This document shows positions 33,355-44,007 of a stretch of 64,000 nt of DNA, in pieces. Location: NCBI GenBank assembly GCA_016110215.1, contig JADWQD010000004.1, forward strand, positions 3,072,300-3,136,299, given 5' to 3'. Origin of the DNA: Capronia americana. Taxonomy: Eukaryota; Ascomycota; Eurotiomycetes; Chaetothyriales; Herpotrichiellaceae. The translations under genes were made by a program, and so were the position numbers. Position 1 is the first letter of the stretch; every line of letters begins with the position of its first letter. Under the pieces are notes generated by a model, which saw only the letters and a program-made list of their open reading frames with translations, had not been told where the DNA came from and did no database searches.

Positions 33355-36300
33355 TTAGCTGGACTTCTCGTGCATATGCCACGCGGAACTCACCACTCTC
33401 CCGTCCTCATCTCCAGTGTAGACGACCTGTGGCATCGGCAGGATGCAACTGATCCCTGCGCTTACGTTTGCTCCATCATCCCGGCTGCTGTCAGCATGGT
33501 TGAGCTGTCGAATGAGCTCCAGTTCAAACCGCCCTCCACGGACCACTTTACTCCAGATCCGGACTTGACCCCTCTTGTGGCCCGTGAAGACGAGGTCACG
33601 TTCAAGCCATTCGTTGCCCGCTCCTTCGTAGCATGCGCAAGAGACAATGCTGTCCTGGGACCGGTCTCCGGAGTCCTGTCTTAGAAGCAAGTCACCGTTC
33701 AACGTGTACATGCTGATCTCGTGGCCATGACAAAGGACAATATTACCTGTCACATCGTTGATTGCCGCACATTGCACCTGCTGCCCATCGCCCAATTTGC
33801 GGATGAACTCGCACCGATTGAGGTCCCAGAGCATCACTTCTCCATCGGTTGACGCTGACAGCAACGCGTTGAATGATCGTGAGATTGCCAAAACACTCAC
33901 CGTCTTGCGGTGGCCAAAGAGCGTGGCTCGGGGATGCAATTCGACCGTTTTGCCGCTTTCGATGACGGACCATATCGCGATGGTGCAGTCGGTGCCGGCG
34001 GTGATGAGTGTCTTTGAGTCTGTGAACAAGGCGCAAGACAGCTGGCCAATGTGCAAGTGTTCAAAAAGACCCAGCTGCTTCCTACTCTCGGTCGAGTAGA
34101 AGCGCACGCTGTTGTCGGAGAAGCCCCATTCAAGGTACGTGTCGTAGTCGGGAGGGATATTGAGTCTGAATGGGCCCGAGCACAGCAAGCGATCCGACTT
34201 CCACGAGAATCGGAGTGAGGCCACCCGTTCTCCAGTCTCAAGTAGAGTGGACGGCAGTCGAGTCAACGACTCCGCAGCGGTGTCCAATCGTTTATACCGG
34301 TGACGGATTTGTTCTCGGGCTGGATGAGGCTTGGTAAAGATCTGATACGGGGTCTGCCCGAAATTGTGGATGATGCCAATGGTGGCCAGACGTTCCAGCG
34401 GATCGGTAATGGTGTCCAGGTCTTTCGCACCCTGATAGGAGAGATAATGAAACACGTTGACAGCATCGATGGCCGCCTCGCCCTTCTGTTTGCTGCCGAA
34501 GATCAAGTCGATCCATTTGTGGAGATTGCGGCTGACGTACGGACTTTCAAGCGCCTCACGCTGCTTTGCGATAAAGATGCGCGGATCACCCTTCGCCCAC
34601 GGCGGAAGCTCGACATTGCCGATCGACTGTGAAGTCTGTCTGGTGCCGAAGTCAAAGTTGTTGATGTTGACCAGGAATTCCGGCAAGTAGTAGAACTCGG
34701 GAGTCAACTCACGGACGTCAGTCATGTTTATCCGGGATGCAGACCGCCAGGCTCCTTCGATCGAGAAGAACATGCGGTCCGCGTGGTCAAAGGTGCCGCC
34801 CTGCAAGAGAAGGTACGATTTGACAAACGGTTGCAGACGAATGAGGTAAGACGTCACGATCATTGCGGATGAATAGTGTGTACCGTAGTGGAAAGCCGGT
34901 GTGTTGCTATCACCCATCTCCGCAAACGTTTGGTACCGTTCTCGGAACTCCCTCTCACGCTCGGGCGCCTGACAACCCATGGGTTTGGAGAGATCGCGGA
35001 AGGTTCGAGGATCGGTAAAGTCAAGCTCTTCGCTGGTGTAATCTGCAATGACCCATGGAAACACCGGATACTGTGTCAAGTCGTTGTAAGTCCTTCCGGC
35101 CATGGTGTTGATCAGCATGAGGTAGTGGAAGTTCGACATCTCTCCCTTTTGCCATTTTCGGGTAGCGGTGAGATAAGAGGACTGCTGGCTGAAAACGTTT
35201 GCGAACTTGGATCCGAGTGTCTGTGGCTCGTCATCGACGCTGCGCAATGTCTCGTAACGCCATGCTGTCTCGGGGGGACTGCCCACTCCAGTGGGTAAAG
35301 GTGCTTTGGCACTGATGAGGCCGTGCAAGTCATTCCGGATTTGAGGAGAGATGACAGTCAGCAAATAGCTTCTGCCATCGCTGAAGAAGATTTCGATTGC
35401 GACATCTCGGAACAGAAATCGCCGTTTCGAGACACTGATAATCTCGGACCACTTCCAGCTTCGAGTCCCATGCTCGTCACTACGCGAGACGGTTTTGCGT
35501 TCCGTGACATCGCGGCCGGAGATCATCCGCACATAAGGATCACGCTCTTCTTGTGGCGCCTGCCAGACATTCAAGATCTCGCCATCGGCTCGTTGGAAGA
35601 AGTTGTCCAGGATGTAGATGTAGTCCTTGCCCAGGATGAGCAATCCTTCCACCGCCTCCAACCCCAGAATACGTGAGATGTTGGCGACGTGCTTGACTTG
35701 ATCACCTCGGTGGAGGCTGCGCATCACCTTTCGGTTCTTGTCCTCGAAGTCATCCAAATCAGCATTGGGATCCTCGACCAATTCGAAACTTTCTTCCCCC
35801 TCCACCGGTTCGCTCTGTTCTTCATTGCCAGCTTCATGACTACCAGATTGTTCTGCGCTTTGCTGAAGCTGAGGAAACGGCTCAGTCCCAGTGTCCGTTT
35901 GTTCCGGGGTTTCCATGACTGGCGTTGCTCCGCCTGGTGTGACTCCGATCGACTCCGCCGTGGACATTTTGGTACTTCTCGTGTCAAGCCGGAGCTGCAG
36001 CATGTCGGAGCCCTTTCTCTTCGGCTGCTGGTCTTCTTCAGTATAAGTGAAGTCTTCGTGCAGTCTCATTCGCATTCGGTTTCTGCCCTCGGTCTGGTCA
36101 AGTCTCCATTTTCTGAGTTTGTCAACAGCAAAGAGCCCGGCGGGTCTGCTTGTGTCTCTTTGCATCCGGTTGAAGCTGGTTTCGGTGTACAGAAGGTCAT
36201 CTTGTTGGTCTTGGAGCAATCTTTGATGCTTGAGATACTCAGAAGAATAAATGTTGGCGGTCCAGTTCTCGAAAGCGAGCTCATGGCGGCGAATGAGATC

Positions 36301-39300
36301 ATCACGATCAGCTTCCTCCCGCGCCCATTGCTTGACTTTCTCTCGCCTGCGGGCTATTCTCATTCTGCCATTTTCTTCCGTTCTCTTGTTTTCAGATGTG
36401 ACAAAGTTGTTCCACTGCTTGGACAGCGTGTCGAAGAATAATGAATCCAATTGATTTCGGTGCTCATCGACCCAGTAGAGGAAGGTCTCGTTGTCCAGTT
36501 CAACCAGCTTTGAGAAGCCACTAGCGAGCCCTTTCTGCTCCGAACTGTCGGTCTGTCCAAAGATCGCCGCCGCCTCGTCAGGTTTCTGGACGAGAATGAT
36601 TCTCCATAAGTTCGAAGCTGCTTCGCGAACGGCGTTCGTCGAGGAGATGAGGTTGGCATAGAGCAAGTAACAAATAAGTTGCAGATGTACCGACTGGGTT
36701 TCCTCCCCGGAGAGGAGGACCGTCTGCCAATACGTCAACTTCGCCAGGAACGGTAATGAGTCATTGTCGTGGATCGATGATAGGCTGAGCACAACTGTAC
36801 GGAAAACAACGGCACGAATGATGGCAATGGTCTGGGCACATAGCCGCACAGGCTTCAGCTTCGCGATATCAGGGCGCTGGAGGTATTCCAAGATTGATCC
36901 AGACAAGTCAAGGACAGGATCCGCACCGCCAATGAACCATCCTTCAAACAGCGCTTCTTCAAGGTGGCCAAATAGCCGTGCCAAGTTGATCAGAACTCGG
37001 GGTTCGGTGAGAATTTTCTGATCCAGCGCAATCTGATTCGACAGCTGCGATACTGTGTTCCTCAGGATCCAGGTCTCAAAGTAGGATTGATGTTCAACAA
37101 AGCCGGGTGGTGTCTTCAAGAAGAGGCCGAGTCCTGGGAACTCCTTTCGAACGAGAATCTGATCCATGAAGACGGATATGACAATTTCCAGCAAGCTTTG
37201 AACGATCGAATGTCCATCCTGGAGATCAGGCAGTTTTTTGACTGCGGCGCTGGAACCAGGTGAGCTCGAAACCGCAGTGGTGGTTATCGAACCGTTCGGA
37301 TGAGCATGTTCCTTGGTGACGAGAACGAATGATGATCCCCTGCCGAGTGACTTACCTCTGGTTGCGGTAGAAGAAGCGTCAGCGGTGGTTCGAACAACCG
37401 GAGGAGCTGTTGATAATGGATGCACAACGACGTCTCCTCCATCGAATGTAAGCATTGAATCGCGGGCATCCAACTCGGTTTTTGCCTCGACCGTATCGGA
37501 GCCGACGACGACAGGAAACAGGACGGCGAGCAAGTCTTGGACGTAGGATGAGGTGACCGCGAAGTCTCGGAACTTCTGTGATCTGGTGTGTAGATCAGCG
37601 AGAAATCGAACGACCGTGTTGAATGTTCCGACGTGCTGGCTCGTCACAATGGTGAGGAGCGGATTCGGCGGTGCCATCGTCGACATGGAAAGCCTTTCTG
37701 GAGGACCACTCAGTTCTTCAAGTGGCGGAGCTAATGATGTGGCGGCCTGGTACCGTTTTGACGAAACAATTGTCTTCAAGCCGCTCTGCAGCATTCCCAT
37801 GATGACCTCGAGGATTTCTGGGTAGACGACCGCTAGTTCTTTCTTGTTGGCGAAGAGATCAATGAAGCTGAACAAGTCGAAGCTCCTCTCAAGGTCAAGA
37901 TTTGCGACATCGAGATCGAAGAGAATAGCAAACAAGGCAGGCCACAGTGCAGGCAGATGCCACCATCTCTTCAGTCGATAAGCCATCACCGTGAAGCCCG
38001 ACGTTTTCGCCGTATCCTTGAATTTCTTGACGTACGAGTCACCATGAACAACGAGCAATCGCGCCAGGATTCTCGTCGACAGCACCACAACTTCTGGTGA
38101 AGTTTCGGACAGAAGGTACAGTAGCCACTTGTTTGTCACCGTTTTGGCAAACTTCTTGATAAGGCTGTCGTCGTCCTTGCGGCACAGCATCTCCGAATAC
38201 AGGCGGAGCACCTCCATTCCGATCTCGAAATGGGACAGGTTAGATTCTTCCTTAGGACCGTGAGACGATCCGTTAGACGAGCTCCGTTGCCGTGCTTCCC
38301 TGCGCGTCGGCTTTCGCACCTGCAAGCCCATGTTCCGCTTGTTAACTGAGAATGTGACAAAGAGAGCCAAGGACCGTAAGGTCTCCGCGGACAATGTTTG
38401 CGGCAAGAGAGCCTTGACGGCTGTCATATACTGGGGCATGATGGCACGAGAAACTGGCTCTGACTTCAATGCCTCCATGAGCCGTTTCAAAACTCGCATC
38501 CGCGTCAATCTTTTCACGTTGAAGCGCTTGTACTCGCTTTGCTCAGCGAACACCAGGAATTGATCAAAATACAATTGCTGCGCTGCAATTGGGCCGCATC
38601 GCCAGAGACTGGTATCGGCAACCAGGACTTTGTACGCTAAAGGATTGTTGATGACGGATTTCGTCAATTCTTCCGAGTTGTAACCGGTGAATGCAAGAAT
38701 GGATGTCAGCACCCGCACGCTCAGCCCGCTCCTGTCGAGTCTCGAAGTCGGTATTGCCCATCCAACCTTCGCCGATTCGCCATTGTTCTGAGTTGGTAGG
38801 CTCAGCTTCTCTTTCAGCAGCATTGCCAGAATTGCGTAGCCGCCATCCCTCTCCATCACCTCGCTGTTTCTCCAACTGTGCCGAACGGTTTCGAGCAGGA
38901 CATCAACTGCAAGAGCAACATCCTCCGTGGTTCGTGCTCGCTGAACGAGTCCTAGCCCGACGGCGCCACAACCGCCCAGTCGCCAACTGGCATCGTCCAA
39001 AGACTGTGGAACTGCCACAGTTGGATCACCCATGAGCATGAACACACCTCGAGGTTGAGTCAATGCATCATTGATGGCAGGAACTGCACCATTGATGGCA
39101 ACGGCGTTCGTACCAGACCGTGTGTAACCCATCAGGTTCTTCGCCGCCAGCTTCGACAGTGACTTGATCAATTGTGATTCATCAATGTTGTTTCGGTCAT
39201 CATTGTCAAGAATGGTTGCCGGCGAGACGTTGATCAGAAGTTTGTCTTCGCGGATGAGATTGCTTGCCTTGTGTCGAATGGCCATGATAAGTTCCGACTG

Positions 39301-41031
39301 CTCTTCCTTTCCTGGATGCAGCAGTTCGTTCCTTAGATTGAGTGCCGCCGAAGCTTCATAGGTCTGGAAGGACCCAAGACAGTCCTGAAAGTTGCCATGG
39401 TATTTGGGACCAAGATGGTAAAAGACGGCGATCAAGTCGTCGCTGGTCGTGTCCTGGAATAAGATTGCAGAGCCCAATGACCATTTCGACAAGCAAGCCA
39501 CGCCCGCAGAATTGGGAGAGAGATCTTGGGGCGTGCCAAAGAAAGCCTGCACCTTGACGCTCTGTCCTCGGTCATTTGGAGGGACAGAGGGGTAATTCGC
39601 CTTCTGCTGCTCGATGAATTGGCCATCAACAAATAGCAAGGCTTTGGAAGAAGATGTGGTGCGCGGTCTCTTGTGCACAACGCAGATGTGGTACCAACGT
39701 TCAGGTTGAAAGGCGACTGACTTGAACCTGACGCTCGGTCTGCTGCCCTGAATTGCAGTCTGCAGAATAAGATGGTGAGTGTCTTTCTCGAGGTATGCAA
39801 GCACGAAACAGGTTTGTGTTCTGTCAAAGGCGCCGAAGAGCGTTGTGTGAGCTTGAGGGTCGAAGGCATCGAATCGTGCCCACAAGCTCAGGGTGTAACC
39901 AGCGGTGTCGAGGGGCGGGAACGGGCGACCAAGAGTGCCAAGTTCTGTCGAAGCATATCCGTTCTGGGACAAGTCGAACTGCAAGCTGGGTGGCTGCCGG
40001 GAGACATTGATAGCAGAAAGTAGGAAAGACGCGGCTTCGGAGGATGTGCTGGCCTGCTTGAAGAGGAAATGAGCATCGTCGAGGCTTGAGACACCCTCCT
40101 GACACAGGAGCAGCGCAACATCCTTAAACAGCCTCCTCTCAGTGGCTGATAGTTGCTCATCGAAGATCAATTTGAGACTGGCCGTGAAAGCGCCGGCGGT
40201 GTGAGCAGAGACGATGTTGCGTCTTGACATTGACAGCAACTCTTTCAAACTGAGCGGTACTGTGACTCTCAGGCATCGTTGCGGGATTTTTCCTGCCTTG
40301 ATGCCTTTAGACCAGAGCGCAAGAATCACAGTGGACAGCTCGGGCACCACCAATTCTCCCACATTCGCTAGTGCTTTGGCTATACCCACCTGTGCTGCAG
40401 CCACGGTGTTCTCGGAGAGTACGGACTCGTCCTCGACTTCCATAGACTTAGTAGACCTGTGCACGGAGGTGTAAATGTCGTTAATCATTTCCACCCCAGT
40501 CGCAACAGCAAAAAGAATACCGAAACACTGTTCCAGGTACAGTTCGTCCCCTGCCTCACATGATAGAATGGTATAGAACTGTTCCAGGGTGCACTGGAGC
40601 GAATACCATCCGCCATCATCGACTTTCGTCCTGAAGTATTTTTGGTTTCCCTCGTGTCCTTCCAGTGCTGCTCCAAGGACGCCTAACAATTGTGAGAGAG
40701 TCTGCAGGAAGGATTTGACGGAGACAGAGGAACCTTCCGAGGTGGAGTAACCGTCGACAACGGAGCGAAGGAGACGAAGTATCGCCTGGAAGCCACCAGC
40801 CCGTCGGAAGCCACTATGCGCGCCATGGAGATCGCTGTCATCCTTGAGGAAGTGCCGCAGTTGTTGCAGGCATGTGGACTGCTCAAGACTTTGTTGCAGA
40901 GCACTGTGGGAACTGCGATCGAGCGTCTCCAGACTTTTCACCAGCCCAGCAATATCCTTGTCTTCCGGGCGGAGGATGTCTGCGGTCGAGACGGCCCGCG
41001 TCCGAGTATGGGTGTTAACGGTGAGGCCCAT
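33355..41031 (-). CDS. BEACH-WD40 protein (Bph1/neurobeachin family)
   Basis: A single frame of 2,558 residues without introns. The order is helical repeat-like N-terminal regions; a concanavalin-like module at about 350-490 (YTLSLWARFDAF, WYHICVVHKRP, ALLFVDGQFIE); a long armadillo-like middle; a charged linker at about 1690-1770; the PH-BEACH domain near 1775-1900; the BEACH domain at about 1945-2240 (MLINTMAGRTYNDLTQYPVF, DLSKPMGCQ, FHYGTHYSSAMIV, DLIFGSKQKG, NVFHYLSYQGA); and C-terminal WD40 repeats (TDSKTLITAGTDCTIAIW, LLSASTDGEVMLWDLN). Fungal relatives include yeast Bph1, a Rab-linked factor in protein sorting and cell-wall integrity. The family acts as a scaffold in vesicle fusion, fission and lysosome/vacuole traffic. 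The start is the first ATG of the frame; a short upstream exon cannot be excluded. Confidence 0.94.
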   Translation of the reverse strand: MGLTVNTHTRTRAVSTADILRPEDKDIAGLVKSLETLDRSSHSALQQSLEQSTCLQQLRHFLKDDSDLHGAHSGFRRAGGFQAILRLLRSVVDGYSTSEGSSVSVKSFLQTLSQLLGVLGAALEGHEGNQKYFRTKVDDGGWYSLQCTLEQFYTILSCEAGDELYLEQCFGILFAVATGVEMINDIYTSVHRSTKSMEVEDESVLSENTVAAAQVGIAKALANVGELVVPELSTVILALWSKGIKAGKIPQRCLRVTVPLSLKELLSMSRRNIVSAHTAGAFTASLKLIFDEQLSATERRLFKDVALLLCQEGVSSLDDAHFLFKQASTSSEAASFLLSAINVSRQPPSLQFDLSQNGYASTELGTLGRPFPPLDTAGYTLSLWARFDAFDPQAHTTLFGAFDRTQTCFVLAYLEKDTHHLILQTAIQGSRPSVRFKSVAFQPERWYHICVVHKRPRTTSSSKALLFVDGQFIEQQKANYPSVPPNDRGQSVKVQAFFGTPQDLSPNSAGVACLSKWSLGSAILFQDTTSDDLIAVFYHLGPKYHGNFQDCLGSFQTYEASAALNLRNELLHPGKEEQSELIMAIRHKASNLIREDKLLINVSPATILDNDDRNNIDESQLIKSLSKLAAKNLMGYTRSGTNAVAINGAVPAINDALTQPRGVFMLMGDPTVAVPQSLDDASWRLGGCGAVGLGLVQRARTTEDVALAVDVLLETVRHSWRNSEVMERDGGYAILAMLLKEKLSLPTQNNGESAKVGWAIPTSRLDRSGLSVRVLTSILAFTGYNSEELTKSVINNPLAYKVLVADTSLWRCGPIAAQQLYFDQFLVFAEQSEYKRFNVKRLTRMRVLKRLMEALKSEPVSRAIMPQYMTAVKALLPQTLSAETLRSLALFVTFSVNKRNMGLQVRKPTRREARQRSSSNGSSHGPKEESNLSHFEIGMEVLRLYSEMLCRKDDDSLIKKFAKTVTNKWLLYLLSETSPEVVVLSTRILARLLVVHGDSYVKKFKDTAKTSGFTVMAYRLKRWWHLPALWPALFAILFDLDVANLDLERSFDLFSFIDLFANKKELAVVYPEILEVIMGMLQSGLKTIVSSKRYQAATSLAPPLEELSGPPERLSMSTMAPPNPLLTIVTSQHVGTFNTVVRFLADLHTRSQKFRDFAVTSSYVQDLLAVLFPVVVGSDTVEAKTELDARDSMLTFDGGDVVVHPLSTAPPVVRTTADASSTATRGKSLGRGSSFVLVTKEHAHPNGSITTTAVSSSPGSSAAVKKLPDLQDGHSIVQSLLEIVISVFMDQILVRKEFPGLGLFLKTPPGFVEHQSYFETWILRNTVSQLSNQIALDQKILTEPRVLINLARLFGHLEEALFEGWFIGGADPVLDLSGSILEYLQRPDIAKLKPVRLCAQTIAIIRAVVFRTVVLSLSSIHDNDSLPFLAKLTYWQTVLLSGEETQSVHLQLICYLLYANLISSTNAVREAASNLWRIILVQKPDEAAAIFGQTDSSEQKGLASGFSKLVELDNETFLYWVDEHRNQLDSLFFDTLSKQWNNFVTSENKRTEENGRMRIARRREKVKQWAREEADRDDLIRRHELAFENWTANIYSSEYLKHQRLLQDQQDDLLYTETSFNRMQRDTSRPAGLFAVDKLRKWRLDQTEGRNRMRMRLHEDFTYTEEDQQPKRKGSDMLQLRLDTRSTKMSTAESIGVTPGGATPVMETPEQTDTGTEPFPQLQQSAEQSGSHEAGNEEQSEPVEGEESFELVEDPNADLDDFEDKNRKVMRSLHRGDQVKHVANISRILGLEAVEGLLILGKDYIYILDNFFQRADGEILNVWQAPQEERDPYVRMISGRDVTERKTVSRSDEHGTRSWKWSEIISVSKRRFLFRDVAIEIFFSDGRSYLLTVISPQIRNDLHGLISAKAPLPTGVGSPPETAWRYETLRSVDDEPQTLGSKFANVFSQQSSYLTATRKWQKGEMSNFHYLMLINTMAGRTYNDLTQYPVFPWVIADYTSEELDFTDPRTFRDLSKPMGCQAPEREREFRERYQTFAEMGDSNTPAFHYGTHYSSAMIVTSYLIRLQPFVKSYLLLQGGTFDHADRMFFSIEGAWRSASRINMTDVRELTPEFYYLPEFLVNINNFDFGTRQTSQSIGNVELPPWAKGDPRIFIAKQREALESPYVSRNLHKWIDLIFGSKQKGEAAIDAVNVFHYLSYQGAKDLDTITDPLERLATIGIIHNFGQTPYQIFTKPHPAREQIRHRYKRLDTAAESLTRLPSTLLETGERVASLRFSWKSDRLLCSGPFRLNIPPDYDTYLEWGFSDNSVRFYSTESRKQLGLFEHLHIGQLSCALFTDSKTLITAGTDCTIAIWSVIESGKTVELHPRATLFGHRKTVSVLAISRSFNALLSASTDGEVMLWDLNRCEFIRKLGDGQQVQCAAINDVTGNIVLCHGHEISMYTLNGDLLLRQDSGDRSQDSIVSCACYEGAGNEWLERDLVFTGHKRGQVRIWSKVVRGGRFELELIRQLNHADSSRDDGANVSAGISCILPMPQVVYTGDEDGRVVSSAWHMHEKSS

Positions 41032-41999
41032 GGCTTTGGCCTGCCCACCTCTTGTCTGGCCTTAGCACCGTAACTGTGACTTGCCGCGACAGCTGCATAG
41101 GGAGGATCGAGGTCCGAGAAGTCTTGGGCGGTACTGTTGGGCGGGCTGGCAGGTCAGAAGTTGAACGAGCATAAGACTAGACTCCGGAGGGTCAGCATTG
41201 AGTCTTTGCTCCGCACCGGCGAGGCAAACCCAAGAGTAGTTGCGACAGAGGGTATAGCGGCAAGATCTAAGACAACCGTGCTAGAATTACAGGCTCGTGT
41301 GCTTGATCTCAATGCCAAGTTCAACGAGGCAGGCTCCAGGACAGACTGTCGTTGAACGCAGAGAACGGACCATGGCCACTCATGCGAACTGACGTCGCAG
41401 TCCACAGAAGCACAGAAACGGAAAGGCGGCGGAATGTGCTCAGTATACATTCGAGAGGCATCTGTCTAAGCACATACAAATATAGGCAAAGGCAGCAGCA
41501 CTATAGAAAATACTGCCACATCCATGCAAGGTCCCCAGTCTATTGTCCAGCCCCTAGAAGAGAGGCCTGCGTTCAAAAGCAGATGGAGGCTTGGTGCCAT
41601 TCAGCCTCCAGATAGATGCACTCACGGGCACGTTTGCTCTACCGTGAGAGACAGTGATAAACCCCCACGCTCTGCAAGCTGGGCGGGCGCGGCGGGTTGG
41701 CCCCGTGGCCAGCCCGAGTAGGTCCGGATGTGCCTGGTGGTGGTGCTCGGGGCAACCAGCTTGCAGAGTGGAGAGCGACACAGGCAGCATCGGTCATGCG
41801 CCAGTGCTGCGGACCATCTCTTACATCTCCGTCTTCGATACCGTTATCCTCTCTTGCTCTCTTTCACTATCTCTCCTTCTCATCATCACCTCCCGCATCC
41901 CTCATCTTCTGTTCGGACTTGTCATCGAGTCTGAGCAGTGTTTCCAGTGTTTCCAGTGTCTTTATTGTTTCGATCCCCGTCCCCATACCGCTCGTCATC
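41032..41999. other. Divergent promoter region of the BEACH gene and alp2
   Basis: About 970 bases upstream of two divergent genes. The stretch just before alp2 (about 41825-41990) is a long pyrimidine-rich leader (CTCT and TCATC runs), common before highly expressed fungal genes. No separate gene seen. Confidence 0.5.
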
Positions 42000-43656
42000 A
42001 TGAAGGGCCTGCTCTTATCTCTACTTCCACTGCTGGCGGCAGGCTCGCCACTCTACGTCGACACGATCCACAACGACGCCGCACCCATCATCTCTTCTTC
42101 TAACGCAAAGGAGATTCCTGACTCGTATATGGTCGTCTTCAAGAAGCATGTCACCGAGCGAGATGCAAGCGCTCACCACAGCTGGATCCATGACACTCAT
42201 TCATCCCATGAGACTCACAAGCTGGAGCTGCGGAAACGCAGTCAAATCCCGATGGCGGATGACACCGTCTTCGAAGGACTGAGACACACGTACAACATCC
42301 CCGGCGGCTTTTTGGGCTATGCTGGTCACTTCGACGAGGGTGTCATCGAGCTGGTGCGCAGGCACCCAGACGTAAGTCTTCCGCGTGTTTCATCACTCCC
42401 CTGCCTCCGATAAGCCTTGAGCAAGCACCCGGCCATCACCTTTGAGTGCCTGCAATGCTCCTTCGAGCCTCAACGGCTCGATGTCCCACCCCACTTCTTA
42501 TCGTCGCTGCCATCTCCTGCTCCGAAGCTCACGTGCTCAGGTTGAATACATCGAACGTGACTCCCAAGTCCAGACCATGAACCACACTCCTGCCCTTGAG
42601 AAGAACGCTCCTTGGGGCCTTGCTCGTATCTCTCACCGTGATGCCCTTGGCTTTGGAGACTTTAACAAATATCTCTACTCGGAGGACGGCGGCGAAGGTG
42701 TTGATGCTTACGTCATCGACACTGGCACCAACATTGAGCACGTGGACTTTGAAGGCCGCGCCAGCTGGGGCAAGACGATCCCAGCCGGTGACGAAGACAT
42801 TGACGGAAACGGACATGGCACACACTGCTCTGGCACAATCGCTGGCAAGAAGTTTGGTGTTGCAAAGAAAGCCAACATCTACGCCGTCAAGGTCTTGAAG
42901 AGCAACGGCTCCGGAACAATGTCCGATGTCGTCAAAGGTGTCGAATGGGCTGCGAACGCTCACTCCGAGTCTATCAGCGCCGCGAAGAAGGGCAAGAAGA
43001 AGGGTTTCAAGGGCAGCGTCGCCAACATGAGCTTGGGCGGTGGCAAGTCTAGAATCCTCGACCTCGCCGTCAACGCCGCTGTCGACGCTGGTCTTCACTT
43101 CGCTGTCGCTGCCGGAAACGACAATGCTGACTCCTGCAACTACTCTCCTGCTGCTGCTGAAAAAGCCGTCACCGTTGGTGCTTCCACCCTGGCTGATGAG
43201 CGCGCCTATTTCTCCAACTACGGTACCTGCAACGACATCTTCGCCCCTGGCCTCAACGTTCTCTCCACCTGGATCGGAAGCAAGTATGCCACCAACATCA
43301 TCTCTGGCACCTCAATGGCTTCTCCTCACATCTGCGGTCTCCTCGCCTACTTCTTGTCTCTGCAGCCAGCTAAGGACTCTGCTTATGCGGTCGCCGCCAT
43401 CACTCCCAAGCAATTGAAGGCTAACATCATCGCCATTGCTACCGAGGGAGCCCTTTCCAATGTTCCATCTGACACCGCCAACATCCTCGCCTGGAACGGT
43501 GGTGGCAAGTCCAACTTCTCTGAGATCATCGATGATGGTGGATACGCTGTCGACAAGTTCAACCCTGAGGCTTATCTCTCTGAGAAGGCTTCCGAGCTCA
43601 AGGCAGAGTTGAAGCAAATTGCCACTGAGCTCGAGGCCCTTATTGAGAAGTCTTGA
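42000..43656 (+). CDS. alp2: Vacuolar subtilisin-like serine protease (cerevisin/PepC/Alp2)
   Basis: Exons 42000-42371 and 42541-43656 (169-base intron, GTAAGT...CAG) give 495 residues. A signal peptide (MKGLLLSLLPLLAAGSP) is followed by an I9 propeptide (SYMVVFKKHV to about residue 135) and an S8 catalytic domain. The triad is Asp184 (YVIDTGTNIEHVDF), His216 (GNGHGTHCSG) and Ser382 (SGTSMASPHICG). Length, propeptide and the C-terminal helix rich in Glu/Lys match Aspergillus PepC/Alp2 and yeast vacuolar proteinase B, which degrade autophagic bodies and mature other vacuolar hydrolases. The ATG sits at the end of a pyrimidine-rich leader and directly precedes the signal peptide, which fixes the start. 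Confidence 0.95.
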
Positions 43657-44007
43657 GAAAGTGCGCTGCGGTATCGATGGAACGCGTCGACCGGCCCTTA
43701 ATTCCGCACTGGGGTATTACTTGGCAAGGTTCGGGTCAGGAGGCTTCATCCTAGACAGGTCTGGGCTCGCACATCGCTGGTGTCTCCGGTACAGTCGCTT
43801 CTCTGTTCTGACAGGATTCGACATCATGTATCCGAGGCGTCCAGGGTCTGGTCTATTACATATCATACAATCGTATTGCTTATGAGGTCGTCAAGAAATG
43901 GTTCTGGCACTGATCCTTTTGTTCCTGGCTATGCCTTCGGGCTTGAGTGATCACATTCTTCCCCTCATGATATCGATGCTGTTCGCGTTCGACATGCTCT
44001 CTTATCT
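43657..44007. other. Spacer between convergent genes
   Basis: 351 bases between the alp2 and sugar-transporter stops, presumably both 3' untranslated regions. Nothing else seen. Confidence 0.5.

Noticed and set aside
35689..36441. Plus-strand frame of 250 codons
   Set aside because: Antisense shadow within the BEACH gene.
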